Shown here piece after piece: positions 17,422-26,930 of a stretch of 64,000 nucleotides of DNA. Each line of letters starts with the position of its first letter. Position 1 is the stretch's first letter. Source of the DNA: Phocoenobacter uteri (GTDB taxonomy: Bacteria; Pseudomonadota; Gammaproteobacteria; Enterobacterales; Pasteurellaceae). Both the position numbers and the translations under genes were made by a program. The stretch is taken from NCBI RefSeq assembly GCF_900454895.1, contig NZ_UGTA01000001.1, forward strand, positions 1,860,001 to 1,924,000. Reading direction: 5' to 3'. The notes below the pieces were generated by a model that saw only the letters and a list, made by a program, of their open reading frames with translations, was not told the origin of the DNA and made no database searches.

Positions 17422-18483
17422 TTACTTCGCTACTTCCACAATCACTTCCGCCACGCGTTTTGCCGAATGTGGGGTCGCCACTTGACGTGCTTGCTGTGCC
17501 ATTGCTAATAATTGTGAGCGATCGGCGATTAACTTTTGTAATTGTTCAGATAAATTGTCAGCATTAAAATCTTTTTGTTCAATAATAATTGCTGCATTTA
17601 CATCTTCTAAATATTTTGCATTCAAATATTGCTGACGATCTTTATGCTGGAATGGTACAAAAATAGCGGGTACGCCTGCCGCTGCAATTTCACACACCGT
17701 CAATGCACCTGAGCGACAAATCACTAAATCCGCCTCGCCATAGGCTTTCGCCACATCATCAATAAATTCGATTACTTCCACATTTTCAGCGGATTGCTGA
17801 GCATAAAGCTGTTCCACTTCATCCAAACTGCCTTTACCCACTTGGTGCAAAATGGTAATTTTTGAACCAAATTTGACCGCTATCTGTGGCAAAGTATGGT
17901 TTAAAATTCTTGCCCCTTGCGAACCGCCCATTACTAAAATTTTGATCGCACCTTTACGATCCGCAAAACGTTCTTCAGGGGATGGAAGTTGGAATAAATC
18001 TTGACGTACTGGATTGCCCACCACCTCTTTATTTGCAAATGCATTTGGAAAAGCTTGTAATACACGGCGGGCTACTTTGGAAAGCCATACGTTGGTGAGT
18101 CCTGCGACCGCATTTTGCTCGTGTAACACAATCGGCACACCACATAATTTCGCTGCGATACCACCTGGACCAGAGACATAACCGCCCATTCCTAAAACCG
18201 CATTAGGCTGATATTCTTTGATAATTTTACGGGCTTGCCACACTGCACGTGCAATCGCAAACGGTGCTTTTAACAAGGCTTTGATTCCTTTGCCACGCAA
18301 ACCTGAAATTTGAATAAATTTAATCGGAATATTATATTTTGGAACAAGCTCTGCTTCCATTCTGTCTTTTGTTCCTAGCCAGCAGATTTCCCAGCCTTGT
18401 TGCTGTAATTCTGTGGCAACAGCTAATGCAGGAAAGACGTGTCCCCCTGTTCCCCCTGCCATTACTAATAATTTTTTTGTCAT
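17422..18483 (-). CDS. murG: Lipid II synthase MurG (undecaprenyl-PP-MurNAc-pentapeptide GlcNAc transferase)
   Basis: MurG transfers GlcNAc from UDP-GlcNAc to lipid I on the cytoplasmic face of the inner membrane, producing lipid II. It has 353 residues. The glycine-rich GGTGGHVFPALA loop lies at about 10-21, GMGGYVSGPGG near 100, and the C-terminal UDP-GlcNAc site contains CRSGALTVCEIAAAG. It is separated from ftsW by 83 bp that contain an uptake sequence, a wider gap than elsewhere in the cluster. Confidence 0.97.
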   Translation of the reverse strand: MTKKLLVMAGGTGGHVFPALAVATELQQQGWEICWLGTKDRMEAELVPKYNIPIKFIQISGLRGKGIKALLKAPFAIARAVWQARKIIKEYQPNAVLGMGGYVSGPGGIAAKLCGVPIVLHEQNAVAGLTNVWLSKVARRVLQAFPNAFANKEVVGNPVRQDLFQLPSPEERFADRKGAIKILVMGGSQGARILNHTLPQIAVKFGSKITILHQVGKGSLDEVEQLYAQQSAENVEVIEFIDDVAKAYGEADLVICRSGALTVCEIAAAGVPAIFVPFQHKDRQQYLNAKYLEDVNAAIIIEQKDFNADNLSEQLQKLIADRSQLLAMAQQARQVATPHSAKRVAEVIVEVAK

Positions 18484-18516
18484 TGTTTTCTTCTTAATTA
18501 ACTAAGGTTAAAAAAA

Positions 18517-18549
18517 ATTGCAAATTTTTCATAAAATATGACCGCTTAT
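18517..18549 (-). repeat. Apl-type DNA uptake sequence in the ftsW-murG gap
   Basis: The minus strand reads ATAAGCGGTCATATTTT followed by an AT tract and TTTGCAAT. It is not paired with an inverted copy, so it should not terminate the dcw transcript. Confidence 0.75.
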
Positions 18550-18566
18550 TGGTTTAATAAATTTGC

Positions 18567-19745
18567 TTAATAATCCTTTGGATTCGCATATTTCACTTTT
18601 TCTAGGCGATTCTCAAAGTCTATTCGTAATAAAATTGCAATCGCTACTGACATTATCATTAAACTTGAGCCCCCATAACTGATAAAGGGAAACGTTAAGC
18701 CTTTGGTTGGAAGTAATCCTGTGGTTACCCCTAGATTTACAAAGCTTTGTAAGAAAATCCAAATACCAATGCCGAAGCTTAAAAATCCTTTAAAACGCTC
18801 TTCTGAGCGTAGTGATTCACTGCTGATTTTAAAGGCTCTGATGGAGAGTAACACAAATAATATAATAACTGCGAGAATCCCCATAAACCCCAGTTCTTCA
18901 CCTATTACCGCCATCACAAAGTCTGTATTTGCCTCTGGAAGGTAACCGAGTTTTTGAACAGAATTTCCAAGTCCTCGTCCAAACCATTCACCTTGTCCGA
19001 ATGCCATTTGTGAGTTGGTTAATTGGAAGCCATCTCCATAAGCATCAGCCCAAGGATCTAAGAATGTTTTCACACGTGCCAGACGATAATTAGAGGTCAC
19101 GATAAAGAAGGCAATTAAACCTAAACCAAGAAATCCGAGAATGATAAATTGTAATAGCTTTGCCCCTACGATGAAGAGCATTGCAAAGGTCAACACAAAG
19201 AGTACGAAGGTACTACCTAAATCGGGCTGTAACAGTAAAAATCCTCCGAACAGGGCTAGAATAGTCATTGGTCGCCAAGCACTTGCAAAACCAGTACGAA
19301 TTTCATCAAATTTTCGTACATAAAAGCTAGCAAAATAGCAGATAATGGACAATTTAGCTAATTCAGCTGGCTGAAAGTTTAATATACCGAGTGAAATCCA
19401 GCGTTTTGCACCATTGATATTACTTCCTACAGCTAAAACTAAGAAGAGTAGGAGTAGAGCAACACCAAATAAAACACCGTTGTATTTTTCCCATTTTTTT
19501 ATCGGAATCTGTACACAAAAGAAGACTACTGCAATGGAAGAAATAATGTAAACGCCATCTCGTAATGCGTAGTGAAAAGCATCATTTCTTAATCTTAGCC
19601 CAACAGGAATAGAGGCAGATGTTACCATTACGAAGCCGAAGACCAGTAGGGATAAATATAACCAAACTAAAGTACGATCATAAAGAGCCGTGCTTGGCGT
19701 AAGCCTAAGCCATTCGTCTTTATTTTGGATTATTTTTTCAAACAT
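18567..19745 (-). CDS. ftsW: Lipid II polymerase FtsW
   Basis: FtsW is a SEDS-family peptidoglycan glycosyltransferase of the division septum, acting in the inner membrane with FtsI. It has 392 residues with about ten membrane segments. Typical blocks are NGAKRWISLGILNFQPAELAKL (about 114-135), WADAYGDGFQLTNSQMAFGQGEWFGRGLGNSVQKLGYLPEANTDFV (the large periplasmic loop) and GLTFPFISYGGSSL. The start overlaps the end of murD by 8 bp. The cognate ftsI is not in this window. Confidence 0.96.
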   Translation of the reverse strand: MFEKIIQNKDEWLRLTPSTALYDRTLVWLYLSLLVFGFVMVTSASIPVGLRLRNDAFHYALRDGVYIISSIAVVFFCVQIPIKKWEKYNGVLFGVALLLLFLVLAVGSNINGAKRWISLGILNFQPAELAKLSIICYFASFYVRKFDEIRTGFASAWRPMTILALFGGFLLLQPDLGSTFVLFVLTFAMLFIVGAKLLQFIILGFLGLGLIAFFIVTSNYRLARVKTFLDPWADAYGDGFQLTNSQMAFGQGEWFGRGLGNSVQKLGYLPEANTDFVMAVIGEELGFMGILAVIILFVLLSIRAFKISSESLRSEERFKGFLSFGIGIWIFLQSFVNLGVTTGLLPTKGLTFPFISYGGSSLMIMSVAIAILLRIDFENRLEKVKYANPKDY

Positions 19746-21054
19746 TCTGTTCCCCTATAGTGTTCTTTTGGGCTAATTGCATAAATTGTTGTCCTCTGAT
19801 TTCAAAATTAGGGAATTGATCTAAACTGGCACAAGCGGGTGATAATAATACCATATCATTTGGTTGTAACTGCGGACGAATTTGCTCAATCGCTTGTGCC
19901 ATTGTGCCAACTTGCACGCTATTTGAGGTTAACTCTGCTAATTTTTTGCCATCTCTTCCAAAGCAATAACAAATCATATTCGCTTGATTGATAAAAGGGG
20001 CAAGTTCTGAAAAATCTGCACCTTTGCCATCGCCACCGAGTAATAAATAGCATTTATTGGCAATTTGTAAGCCATTTAAGGCAGCGATTGTGCTGCCCAC
20101 ATTGGTTGCTTTAGAATCATTGATCCAAGTGATTCCGTCATTGGTTGGCACAAGTTGAAAACGATGATCTAACCCACTGTAATTTTGTAAGGCTTTGATA
20201 ATACCTTCTCTTGGCACATTGGTTGCATCCGCTAATGCGACTGAAACTAACGCATTTAATAAATTATGACGTCCTGTGATTTTTAATTCACTAATTGGCA
20301 GAATAATTTGCTGGTCGCAATAAATATAATTGTCATCAAAATGATATTTTGCCTCTTTTTTTGCAAAATCGATCAAAAATTTGACCGCTTGTTGAGGATA
20401 AGTTTGTTTATCTTCGGCGTTTACGATCACATTTTCGGCATTTTCATAAATTTTTAATTTTGCCAAACGGTAATCTTCTAAAGCATTGTAGCGATCCATA
20501 TGATCTTCGCTAATATTCAACACTGTCGCTGCTTTGGCTTTTAATGAATAGGTGGTTTCTAATTGAAAACTGGATAATTCCAACACATACATATCGCATT
20601 CTTTTTCCAATAAACTCAATGCTGGAATACCAATGTTTCCGCCCATTCCTACTTTTAAACCTGCCTGTTTTACCATTTCAGCGGTAAGGGTCGTCACGGT
20701 GCTTTTTCCGTTTGAGCCTGTGATGGCAATAATTGGTGCTTTTGCTTCACGACAAAATAGCTCAATATCGCCGACAACTTCAATGCCAGCCTTTAATACT
20801 GCCTGAATTTCTGGGGTGGTCAGTGCTAATCCTGGACTGATAACGACCAAATCGGAACGCAATAGCCATTCTAAATTTAGACTACCTGTGTGTAATTGTA
20901 CGTTTTCAGGCAATTCATCTACACCCTTTGGGTGAGTGCGAGTATCCATTACTTGTAAATTAACTTTTTTATCTGAAAAATAGTGAACGCAAGATAGCCC
21001 AGTTTTGCCTAAGCCAATAATTGTAACGGTTTTTCCTTGATATTGATTTTGCAT
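19738..21054 (-). CDS. murD: UDP-N-acetylmuramoylalanine--D-glutamate ligase
   Basis: MurD adds D-glutamate to UDP-MurNAc-L-Ala. I choose the ATG at 21054 (MQNQYQGKTVTIIGLGKTGLS, 438 residues). The frame stays open 17 codons further, but that extension (MNLCDNLGNFIFYFRAI) is unlike the family. The P-loop ITGSNGKSTVTT, SSFQLETT and the C-terminal SPACASLDQFPNFEIRG are present. It is the first gene of the minus-strand cluster here. mraY, its usual upstream neighbour, is absent and replaced by divergent holB. An almost complete uptake sequence lies inside the gene (20361-20392). Confidence 0.96.
   Translation of the reverse strand: MQNQYQGKTVTIIGLGKTGLSCVHYFSDKKVNLQVMDTRTHPKGVDELPENVQLHTGSLNLEWLLRSDLVVISPGLALTTPEIQAVLKAGIEVVGDIELFCREAKAPIIAITGSNGKSTVTTLTAEMVKQAGLKVGMGGNIGIPALSLLEKECDMYVLELSSFQLETTYSLKAKAATVLNISEDHMDRYNALEDYRLAKLKIYENAENVIVNAEDKQTYPQQAVKFLIDFAKKEAKYHFDDNYIYCDQQIILPISELKITGRHNLLNALVSVALADATNVPREGIIKALQNYSGLDHRFQLVPTNDGITWINDSKATNVGSTIAALNGLQIANKCYLLLGGDGKGADFSELAPFINQANMICYCFGRDGKKLAELTSNSVQVGTMAQAIEQIRPQLQPNDMVLLSPACASLDQFPNFEIRGQQFMQLAQKNTIGEQNV
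20361..20392 (-). repeat. Consensus Apl DNA uptake sequence inside murD
   Basis: On the minus strand ACAAGCGGTCAAATTTTT is followed by GATCG and ATTTTGCAA. This is the best full-length match in the window to the Apl-type uptake motif (core, first T-rich block and second TTTGCAA block). Confidence 0.85.
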
Positions 21055-21087
21055 AATCGCTCTAAAATAGAAAATAAAATTGCCCAA

Positions 21088-21096
21088 ATTATCGCA
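21088..21096 (-). promoter_or_regulatory. Candidate murD promoter (extended -10)
   Basis: The minus strand reads TGCGATAAT (21096-21088), an extended -10 element 33 bp before the murD ATG. It lies inside the 138-bp divergent gap with holB. A TTATCGC/GCGATAA inverted repeat (21089-21095 with 21112-21118) overlaps it and could be an operator. No good -35 is seen. Confidence 0.4.
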
Positions 21097-21192
21097 TAAA
21101 TTCAATGATAAGCGATAAAATTTAGATAAAAATTTGCAAAAAAAAGCATTAAGTGGTGAAATAGCCCAATCTTATTTTATCCCTGAACGATT

Positions 21193-22179
21193 ATGACATT
21201 ATACCCTTGGCAAAATGATTTATATCAGCAATTAACGACCACTTTTTTGCAAAATCATCAGCATCACGCTTTGCTTTTCAAAACTGAAAAGGGCTTGGCA
21301 ACAGATTGTCTGATTCGTCATTTTGCCCATTGGTTGTTGTGTCAAAATCAGCAAGCAGGCGAGCCTTGTTATCACTGTAAAAGTTGTTTGTTGGTTGAGC
21401 ATAGCAATCACCCAGATTTTCATATTCTGCAATCTGTGGATAACAAAGAGATCGGCGTTGATCAAATTCGGGAGCTGAATACCAAATTACAGCAATTTGC
21501 TCAGCAAGATGGCAATATTGTGATTTATATTGCGGATACAGATAAACTCAATGAATCCAGTGGCAATGCGTTATTGAAAACGTTAGAAGAACCGCATAAA
21601 AATGTCTATTTTTTATTGCAAACACCGTTACAATCAAGCATTTTAGCGACAATTCAAAGCCGTTGTCAGCAATGGGTTGTTTATGCACCGCAACCTGAGG
21701 AAGTTTTAAGTTGGCTTAATGAACGTTATCCAAATAAGACCCAAGATGAATTAAACACGGCATTGAGATTGTGTCATCATCAACCAATTTCTTGCAAAAA
21801 GTTCTTAGAAAATGACCGCTTAACGCAACGTAAAGCATTCTTGCAAACTTTTTGGCGGTTTTATAAAAGTAAAAATCCATTATTGCTTTTCTCACAGTTT
21901 GATAAAGAAAAAGAAGATGTTTTGGAGCAGTTGGATTGGTTAAGTAGCTTTTTTAGTGACGCGTTAAAAGCAAGAATGAATATTGCGACCCACTGGGTGA
22001 ATGCGGATTTACAAAAAGGTATAATTTTATTCGCAGAAGCATTACACTCTGAAAAATTACTCAATGGGCATAAAATTGTACAACAAACTCAACAAGACTT
22101 AATTCATATTAACGCCGTTAATCAGGAGTTGATATTGATGGATTGTTTAACTAAATTAGTATTAAATGTTTTTGAATAA
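21193..22179 (+). CDS. holB: DNA polymerase III subunit delta'
   Basis: HolB is the delta' subunit of the clamp loader that puts the beta sliding clamp on DNA. It has 328 residues, similar to E. coli. It starts MTLYPWQNDLYQQL and has the zinc-binding cluster CQNQQAGEPCYHCKSC (cysteines at about 50, 59, 62 and 65). LLKTLEEP and the SRC motif (QSRCQQW) of the AAA+ fold follow. As expected for delta', no intact Walker A is seen. The ribosome site is weak. tmk, which often precedes holB, is absent. It is followed closely by mtnN (32 bp), so holB-mtnN-yccS is a likely operon. Confidence 0.93.
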   Translation: MTLYPWQNDLYQQLTTTFLQNHQHHALLFKTEKGLATDCLIRHFAHWLLCQNQQAGEPCYHCKSCLLVEHSNHPDFHILQSVDNKEIGVDQIRELNTKLQQFAQQDGNIVIYIADTDKLNESSGNALLKTLEEPHKNVYFLLQTPLQSSILATIQSRCQQWVVYAPQPEEVLSWLNERYPNKTQDELNTALRLCHHQPISCKKFLENDRLTQRKAFLQTFWRFYKSKNPLLLFSQFDKEKEDVLEQLDWLSSFFSDALKARMNIATHWVNADLQKGIILFAEALHSEKLLNGHKIVQQTQQDLIHINAVNQELILMDCLTKLVLNVFE

Positions 22180-22211
22180 TAAATTTTTTACTAAAAAATG
22201 AAAGGAAATTT

Positions 22212-22904
22212 ATGAAAATCGGTATTATCGGTGCAATGGCACAAGAAGTAGAAATTTTAAAAAATGCGATGCAAGATTTAAAAGTGACAGAAATTGCAGG
22301 TTGCACCATTTTTGAAGGTAAAATCGCTAACAAAGAAGTGGCTTTATTGCAATCAGGCATCGGTAAAGTTGCCGCAGGAATGGGAACGGCATTATTTCTA
22401 CAATTAACAAAACCAGATTGTGTCATCAATACGGGTTCAGCGGGTGGTTTAGATAAAAATTTAAGTGTCGGCGATATTGTAATTTCCACCGAAGCACGCT
22501 ATCACGATGTTGATGTCACCGCTTTTGGTTATGAATTTGGGCAACTTCCCGCTAATCCAGCAGGATTTGAATCAGATAAAGCATTAAGTGAATTAGCCTT
22601 TAGCTTAACCCAAGAAGTGGGTGAAAATGCAGTGTCAGGTTTGATTTGTAGTGGCGATTTATTCGTAAATAGTGGTCAAATTATTGAGCAAATTCGCAAA
22701 AATTTCCCACAGGTCGTGGCGGTTGAAATGGAAGCAACGGCAATCGCCCAAGTGTGTCACGCTTTCAAGATTCCTTTTGTGGTAGTGCGTGCGATTTCTG
22801 ATGTGGCAGATAAAGAATCTCACTTATCTTTTGATGAGTTTTTACCTCTCGCTGCTGAGAAATCATCAAAAATTGTGTTAAAAATGATTGAACGTTTAAG
22901 CTAA
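22212..22904 (+). CDS. mtnN: 5'-methylthioadenosine/S-adenosylhomocysteine nucleosidase
   Basis: MtnN (Pfs) cleaves adenine from methylthioadenosine and S-adenosylhomocysteine, recycling SAM by-products and feeding the LuxS pathway. It has 230 residues. It starts MKIGIIGAMAQEVEIL, has NTGSAGGL near residue 77 and VAVEMEATAIAQVC near 170, and ends with the VVRAISDVADKES block carrying the catalytic aspartate. AAAGGAAA precedes the ATG. The stop codon overlaps the yccS start by one base (TAATG). Confidence 0.97.
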   Translation: MKIGIIGAMAQEVEILKNAMQDLKVTEIAGCTIFEGKIANKEVALLQSGIGKVAAGMGTALFLQLTKPDCVINTGSAGGLDKNLSVGDIVISTEARYHDVDVTAFGYEFGQLPANPAGFESDKALSELAFSLTQEVGENAVSGLICSGDLFVNSGQIIEQIRKNFPQVVAVEMEATAIAQVCHAFKIPFVVVRAISDVADKESHLSFDEFLPLAAEKSSKIVLKMIERLS

Positions 22905-25057
22905 TGAAACAACTGTTGCAACAATTTTACTCAAAATGGTTGAACCCTTATATGCTCAACGTATTAGGGGTGTTTGTTGCAACCAATATTGCCGCCATTG
23001 TGATTTGGCAATTAGAGATATCAAGCCTTGCAATGCCCTTAGTATTAGGGATTATCTCAGCGGCGTTATCGGATCACAGCAATCGCCTGAAAGGACGCTT
23101 AAAAGATGTGATTTTAATGCTTGTTTCTTTTGGGATTGTGTCATTAACCTCGCAATTATCCCTTTCACAGGGCTGGATTTTTGTCCCCCTATTAACCTTG
23201 ATTACTTTTGTAGTGGTAATGCTCGGTGCAGTTGGCGGACGTTACAGCAAAATCGCCTTTTGTACGCTATTAGTTGCCGTTTACACGGCATTGGTTTACA
23301 CGCCCGATACCCTTTGGTACACCAACACCTTACTGATTTTACTCGGCACGTTAATTTATAGCTTTGTCGCTCTCGTGATTTTTTTATGTGTGCCAAACAC
23401 CGCCACCCAAGAGAGTTTAGCGGTATTATTTGATGCTTTGGGAGAGTATTTACAGCAAAAATCCACCTTTTTTGATATTGACGATACCAACAAACTCTTT
23501 GCCAAAAAACTTGCCTTAGCTAGAGCGAATATTAAGGTAATGCAAGCCTTTGATGATGCACGAGAGGCGTTATTTACTCGTTTAGATCAGCAAAATCAAC
23601 ATTTTCATACCCAAAAAATGTTACGTTATTTTCTGACCGCCCAAGAAATTTGGGAAAGAGCCAATTCGAGTTATTCACAATATCAAGATTTATTAACCAC
23701 TTTTGAACGCACTGATTTAACGTTTAGGGTTCGCCGTTTATTGGAGTTGGAAGCCCAAGAGAGCCGTTATATTGCGACGGCATTACGCCAAAATATCGAT
23801 TATACCTCTAATTTTAATATTCAAAATATTCTGATTGGTTTGCAAAATTCCCTTGAATTTCATCGACCTAAAAAAAGTAATCCACAGTTTGAAAAGCTTT
23901 GTACGATCAGTGAAAATCTAAAAAATATTGTGCATTTATTTGAACAGTTATACGATGAAAATATCAATATTGAATTTAGTAAAAATAACCTAAAAAATAC
24001 CCGCTTACTTTCTGAAAATATTTCAGGATTCAGCAATATTTTTGATACGATTAAAAAGCAGTGCCATTTAGATTCGCCCCTGTTTCGTCACGCAGTACGC
24101 CTTTCTATTGTGGTTTTTGTGTGTTGTTCGCTCGTACCAATTTTTGAAATTCAACAAGGATACTGGGTATTATTAACTGCGATTTTAGTCTGTAAACCCA
24201 ATTATTCCGCCACCAAAAAACGCCTGATTCAGCGTGTGTTAGGAACGGTGTTGGGGGTGTTTGTAGGATTATCATTGCAATATTTATCTCCAACTTTAGA
24301 GGCTCAACTCGGCATTATCGTGGCATCTAGTAGCTTATTTTTCTTCTTTATGGAGAAAAAATACAGCTATTCCAGTTTCTTTATTACGATTCAGGTATTA
24401 GTCAGTTTTGATGTGATCGGGCTTGGCGAAGAAGTCGCAATGTTACCTCGTATTGTGAATACCTTTATCGGAGCAGGCATTGCGTGGTTTGCGGTTAGCT
24501 TTATGTGGGCAGATTGGAAATATCTCAATTTGCGAGCGAATTTAGTCGAAAGTTTACAAAGTAGCTCACTTTATCTACGTCACATTATGGCACAGCTCCA
24601 ATTTGGCTATCGTGATCATTTTAGTTATCGCTTGGCACGTCGCACCGCTTATCACAAAATTGCAAAACTCAGTGCAACTGTGACCGCTATGCAAGAAGAA
24701 CCTAAAAAATACCAAAAAATTCTTGCCACCGCACCGCAATTATTAGAGCTGAATTATACCCTGTTAAGTTATATTTCCGCCCTTGCGACCTATCGACACG
24801 AAAGCGAACACTTAAATCAACAGCTAGATGGCTCTGCTTATTTTTTCCAACAGGGTAAACAGATTTCTCAATTATTGGATAAAATTTATGATGAGGATTG
24901 TCTTGAATGCTCTTCGGATCTCGCAAGCACGATAACGAATTTACAAAATCTCGAACAAGCGTTTTTAGATAACGGCAAAGATAACGCCAGATTGTTAGTC
25001 CAGCAGTTATCCTTAATTGTGCAGTTATTGCCTGAATTGAAAAGCCGTGTTGTATAG
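22904..25057 (+). CDS. yccS: YccS/YhfK-family inner membrane protein (FUSC-like)
   Basis: This 717-residue protein has two membrane domains of about five to six helices each (about 15-165 and 385-525), each followed by a long soluble helical domain. That is the duplicated FUSC/aromatic-acid-exporter-like layout of E. coli YccS, which has about the same length. Members are proposed to export or sense aromatic or organic acids, but no substrate has been shown for YccS. It is translationally coupled to mtnN. That coupling might hint at a role in clearing purine or sulfur by-products, which is only inference. Confidence 0.88.
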   Translation: MKQLLQQFYSKWLNPYMLNVLGVFVATNIAAIVIWQLEISSLAMPLVLGIISAALSDHSNRLKGRLKDVILMLVSFGIVSLTSQLSLSQGWIFVPLLTLITFVVVMLGAVGGRYSKIAFCTLLVAVYTALVYTPDTLWYTNTLLILLGTLIYSFVALVIFLCVPNTATQESLAVLFDALGEYLQQKSTFFDIDDTNKLFAKKLALARANIKVMQAFDDAREALFTRLDQQNQHFHTQKMLRYFLTAQEIWERANSSYSQYQDLLTTFERTDLTFRVRRLLELEAQESRYIATALRQNIDYTSNFNIQNILIGLQNSLEFHRPKKSNPQFEKLCTISENLKNIVHLFEQLYDENINIEFSKNNLKNTRLLSENISGFSNIFDTIKKQCHLDSPLFRHAVRLSIVVFVCCSLVPIFEIQQGYWVLLTAILVCKPNYSATKKRLIQRVLGTVLGVFVGLSLQYLSPTLEAQLGIIVASSSLFFFFMEKKYSYSSFFITIQVLVSFDVIGLGEEVAMLPRIVNTFIGAGIAWFAVSFMWADWKYLNLRANLVESLQSSSLYLRHIMAQLQFGYRDHFSYRLARRTAYHKIAKLSATVTAMQEEPKKYQKILATAPQLLELNYTLLSYISALATYRHESEHLNQQLDGSAYFFQQGKQISQLLDKIYDEDCLECSSDLASTITNLQNLEQAFLDNGKDNARLLVQQLSLIVQLLPELKSRVV

Positions 25058-25231
25058 AGAGGATGGAAAAAATTTAGGTGTATTTTGATGAAAAATAAAC
25101 CGCATTCGTGATCACACCCACAGATGTTGTTTTAATAAAAATATTAAAAGTCGTCGCCTGTTCGTTGTGTCTTTTACTTATTCGCAAAGCTATCTCGGAT
25201 TTTCTAAATAATCGTTAAACCAATAATCAAC

Positions 25232-25285
25232 AAGCGGTGAGATTTTTATTACTTTTTGCAAATTTTAATAAAAATCTTACCGCTT
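25232..25285. terminator. Bidirectional terminator from inverted uptake-like sequences (yccS / thrC)
   Basis: The 19-nt arms AAGCGGTGAGATTTTTATT (25232-25250) and AATAAAAATCTTACCGCTT (25267-25285) pair with one G-T wobble. TTTTTGCAAATTTT lies in the loop. It sits between convergent yccS and thrC, 16 bp from the thrC stop codon. The core has GCGGTGAG in place of GCGGTCA, so it is a degenerate uptake site. The stretch 25058-25231 holds nothing I recognise. Confidence 0.7.
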
Positions 25286-25301
25286 AAATTTTAACGAAAA
25301 A

Positions 25302-26576
25302 TTATTTTAATAAATAATCTCTTAAAATCGCAAAATCATTGTCCATTTCATCAGAAAGCAACGGCATTTTGTTGTGTTTATCAAGTGCGTCAGGCAATGG
25401 TAAATCCATATCTAGAATGCGATCAACGCTCTCTTTAAATTTTGCAGGGTGGGCGGTGCAGAGGAAAATGCCTGTTTCATTTTTAGTGAGTTGGCTCGCT
25501 AACATTTGATATGCAATCGCACCGTGTGGTTCGCATAAGTAACCTAAGTTATTCATTGCATTTAAGGCTTGCTCGGTTTGTGGATCGGTGAGCATTCCAG
25601 AAGAAAGCTCGCTTAAATGCCACTGATTACGTTTAAACAATTCCTCAACACGAGGCCAGTTATTCGGACGGCTCACGTCCATTGCGTTAGAAAGGGTTGC
25701 AACGGTTGGGTTAGGTTGCCATAACCCTGATTGCAAATAGCGTGGTACGGTGTCATTCGCATTCGTTGAAGCAATAAAACGTTTGATCGGCAAACCTAAA
25801 CTTTTGGCGATTAAGCCTGCGGTTAGATTACCAAAATTGCCACTTGGCACGGATACCACAAGGTTATTACGTTTCTCTTTTGGCAACTGAGCCACAGCCT
25901 CAAAATAGTAACAAATTTGAGCCAATAAACGGCTGATATTGATTGAGTTTGCGGAGTTTAAACCGATGGTTTCTCGTAACGCTTTATCGTCAAAAGCCTG
26001 TTTTACTAAGGCTTGGCAATCATCAAAATCGCCCTTGATAGCAACGGTGCGAATATTTTTACCCAGCGTGCAGAATAATTTTTCCTGTAACGGACTGATT
26101 TTGCCTTTTGGATATAAGATCACAACCTCAATATTTTCTAAGCCATAAAATGCGTGAGCCACCGCCGCCCCTGTGTCGCCTGATGTCGCAGTTAAAATAG
26201 TAATTTTTTGATCAGAACTAACCGCTTTCAAGGCTTGTGCCATAAAGCGTCCGCCAAAATCTTTAAAAGCTAAGGTTGGACCGTGAAAAAGTTCTAAGGC
26301 GTAAATATTATCTGTCACTTTTTCAAGGGGAGCGGGGAAAGTAAAGGCATTTTTAATCGCAGTATTTAACGTTTCTTTTGGTAATTCATCGCCGATTATT
26401 GCCCCTAAAATCGCTTGGCTACGCTCAACTAACGGCATTGCTAACAGTTCATCAATGTTATCTAATTTAGGTAAAATCTCAGGAAAAAACAGCCCTTGAT
26501 CCTTGCCTAATCCTTGACGCACTGCCTGTGCAAAGTTCACTTGCTCTTCTGGGTGTTTGATGTTGTATAAGTTCAT
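25302..26576 (-). CDS. thrC: Threonine synthase
   Basis: ThrC converts O-phosphohomoserine to threonine using PLP. It has 424 residues. The PLP lysine is Lys105 in GPTLAFKDFGGRF, and the phosphate loop SVPSGNFGNLTAG and the N-terminal MNLYNIKHPEEQVNFAQAV are typical. AAGGAACGG lies before the ATG. thrA and thrB, normally directly upstream in an operon, are not here: the upstream 374 bp are non-coding and ffh follows divergently. It may therefore have its own promoter rather than thr-leader attenuation. Confidence 0.96.
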   Translation of the reverse strand: MNLYNIKHPEEQVNFAQAVRQGLGKDQGLFFPEILPKLDNIDELLAMPLVERSQAILGAIIGDELPKETLNTAIKNAFTFPAPLEKVTDNIYALELFHGPTLAFKDFGGRFMAQALKAVSSDQKITILTATSGDTGAAVAHAFYGLENIEVVILYPKGKISPLQEKLFCTLGKNIRTVAIKGDFDDCQALVKQAFDDKALRETIGLNSANSINISRLLAQICYYFEAVAQLPKEKRNNLVVSVPSGNFGNLTAGLIAKSLGLPIKRFIASTNANDTVPRYLQSGLWQPNPTVATLSNAMDVSRPNNWPRVEELFKRNQWHLSELSSGMLTDPQTEQALNAMNNLGYLCEPHGAIAYQMLASQLTKNETGIFLCTAHPAKFKESVDRILDMDLPLPDALDKHNKMPLLSDEMDNDFAILRDYLLK

Positions 26577-26708
26577 TTCCGTTCCTTTTTATTTTAATTT
26601 TTTGAACAAAAATGATTTTAGCCATTCAAAGGTGATCCGTAAACTGAAAAATGATTATTTTTTATGTATAATGTGAAGTAATCAGAAATTGATAATAATT
26701 GATTTTTT

Positions 26709-26882
26709 GTAGGGGCGGATTTAATGTGCATAGCGAATGGAATATCCGCCCGCAATGTGCGGTTTACTAATGTGAAATAAAATGATAAAAATTTGTCATT
26801 TCATAAGCTCGCTACATATAGTTTTTGTTAAAATTTTATATTGAGCAACGGGAGGATATACGCTTCGTTAATCCTTCCCTAC
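26709..26882. repeat. Two-hairpin (REP/BIME-like) intergenic repeat, copy 2 (expanded)
   Basis: The left hairpin pairs GGGCGGAT (26713-26720) with ATCCGCCC (26744-26751), after a GTAGG start. The right hairpin pairs GGGAGGAT (26850-26857) with ATCCTTCCC (26871-26879) and ends in CCCTAC. About 98 bp separate them, compared with about 20 bp in copies 4 and 5, so the middle is expanded or the two halves inserted separately. Confidence 0.6.
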
Positions 26883-26898
26883 GAGAACTACACTAATA

Positions 26899-26930
26899 TA
26901 AGCGGTCATATTTCAATTAAAATTTACCAT
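26899..26930 (+). repeat. Apl-type DNA uptake sequence upstream of ffh
   Basis: TAAGCGGTCATATTTC is followed by an A/T tract and TTTACCA in place of TTTGCAA. The core matches but the second block is degenerate. It ends 20 bp before the ffh ATG, inside the expected 5' untranslated region. Confidence 0.65.

Noticed and set aside
25058..25231. Possible decayed gene between yccS and thrC
   Set aside because: No frame shows more than a few codons of credible composition, and no homology is recognised; treated as plain spacer.
26690..26704. TGATAATAATTGATT as a possible Fur box near thrC/ffh
   Set aside because: Only the left half matches; the right half (ATTATCA expected) does not. AT-rich background makes such half sites common.
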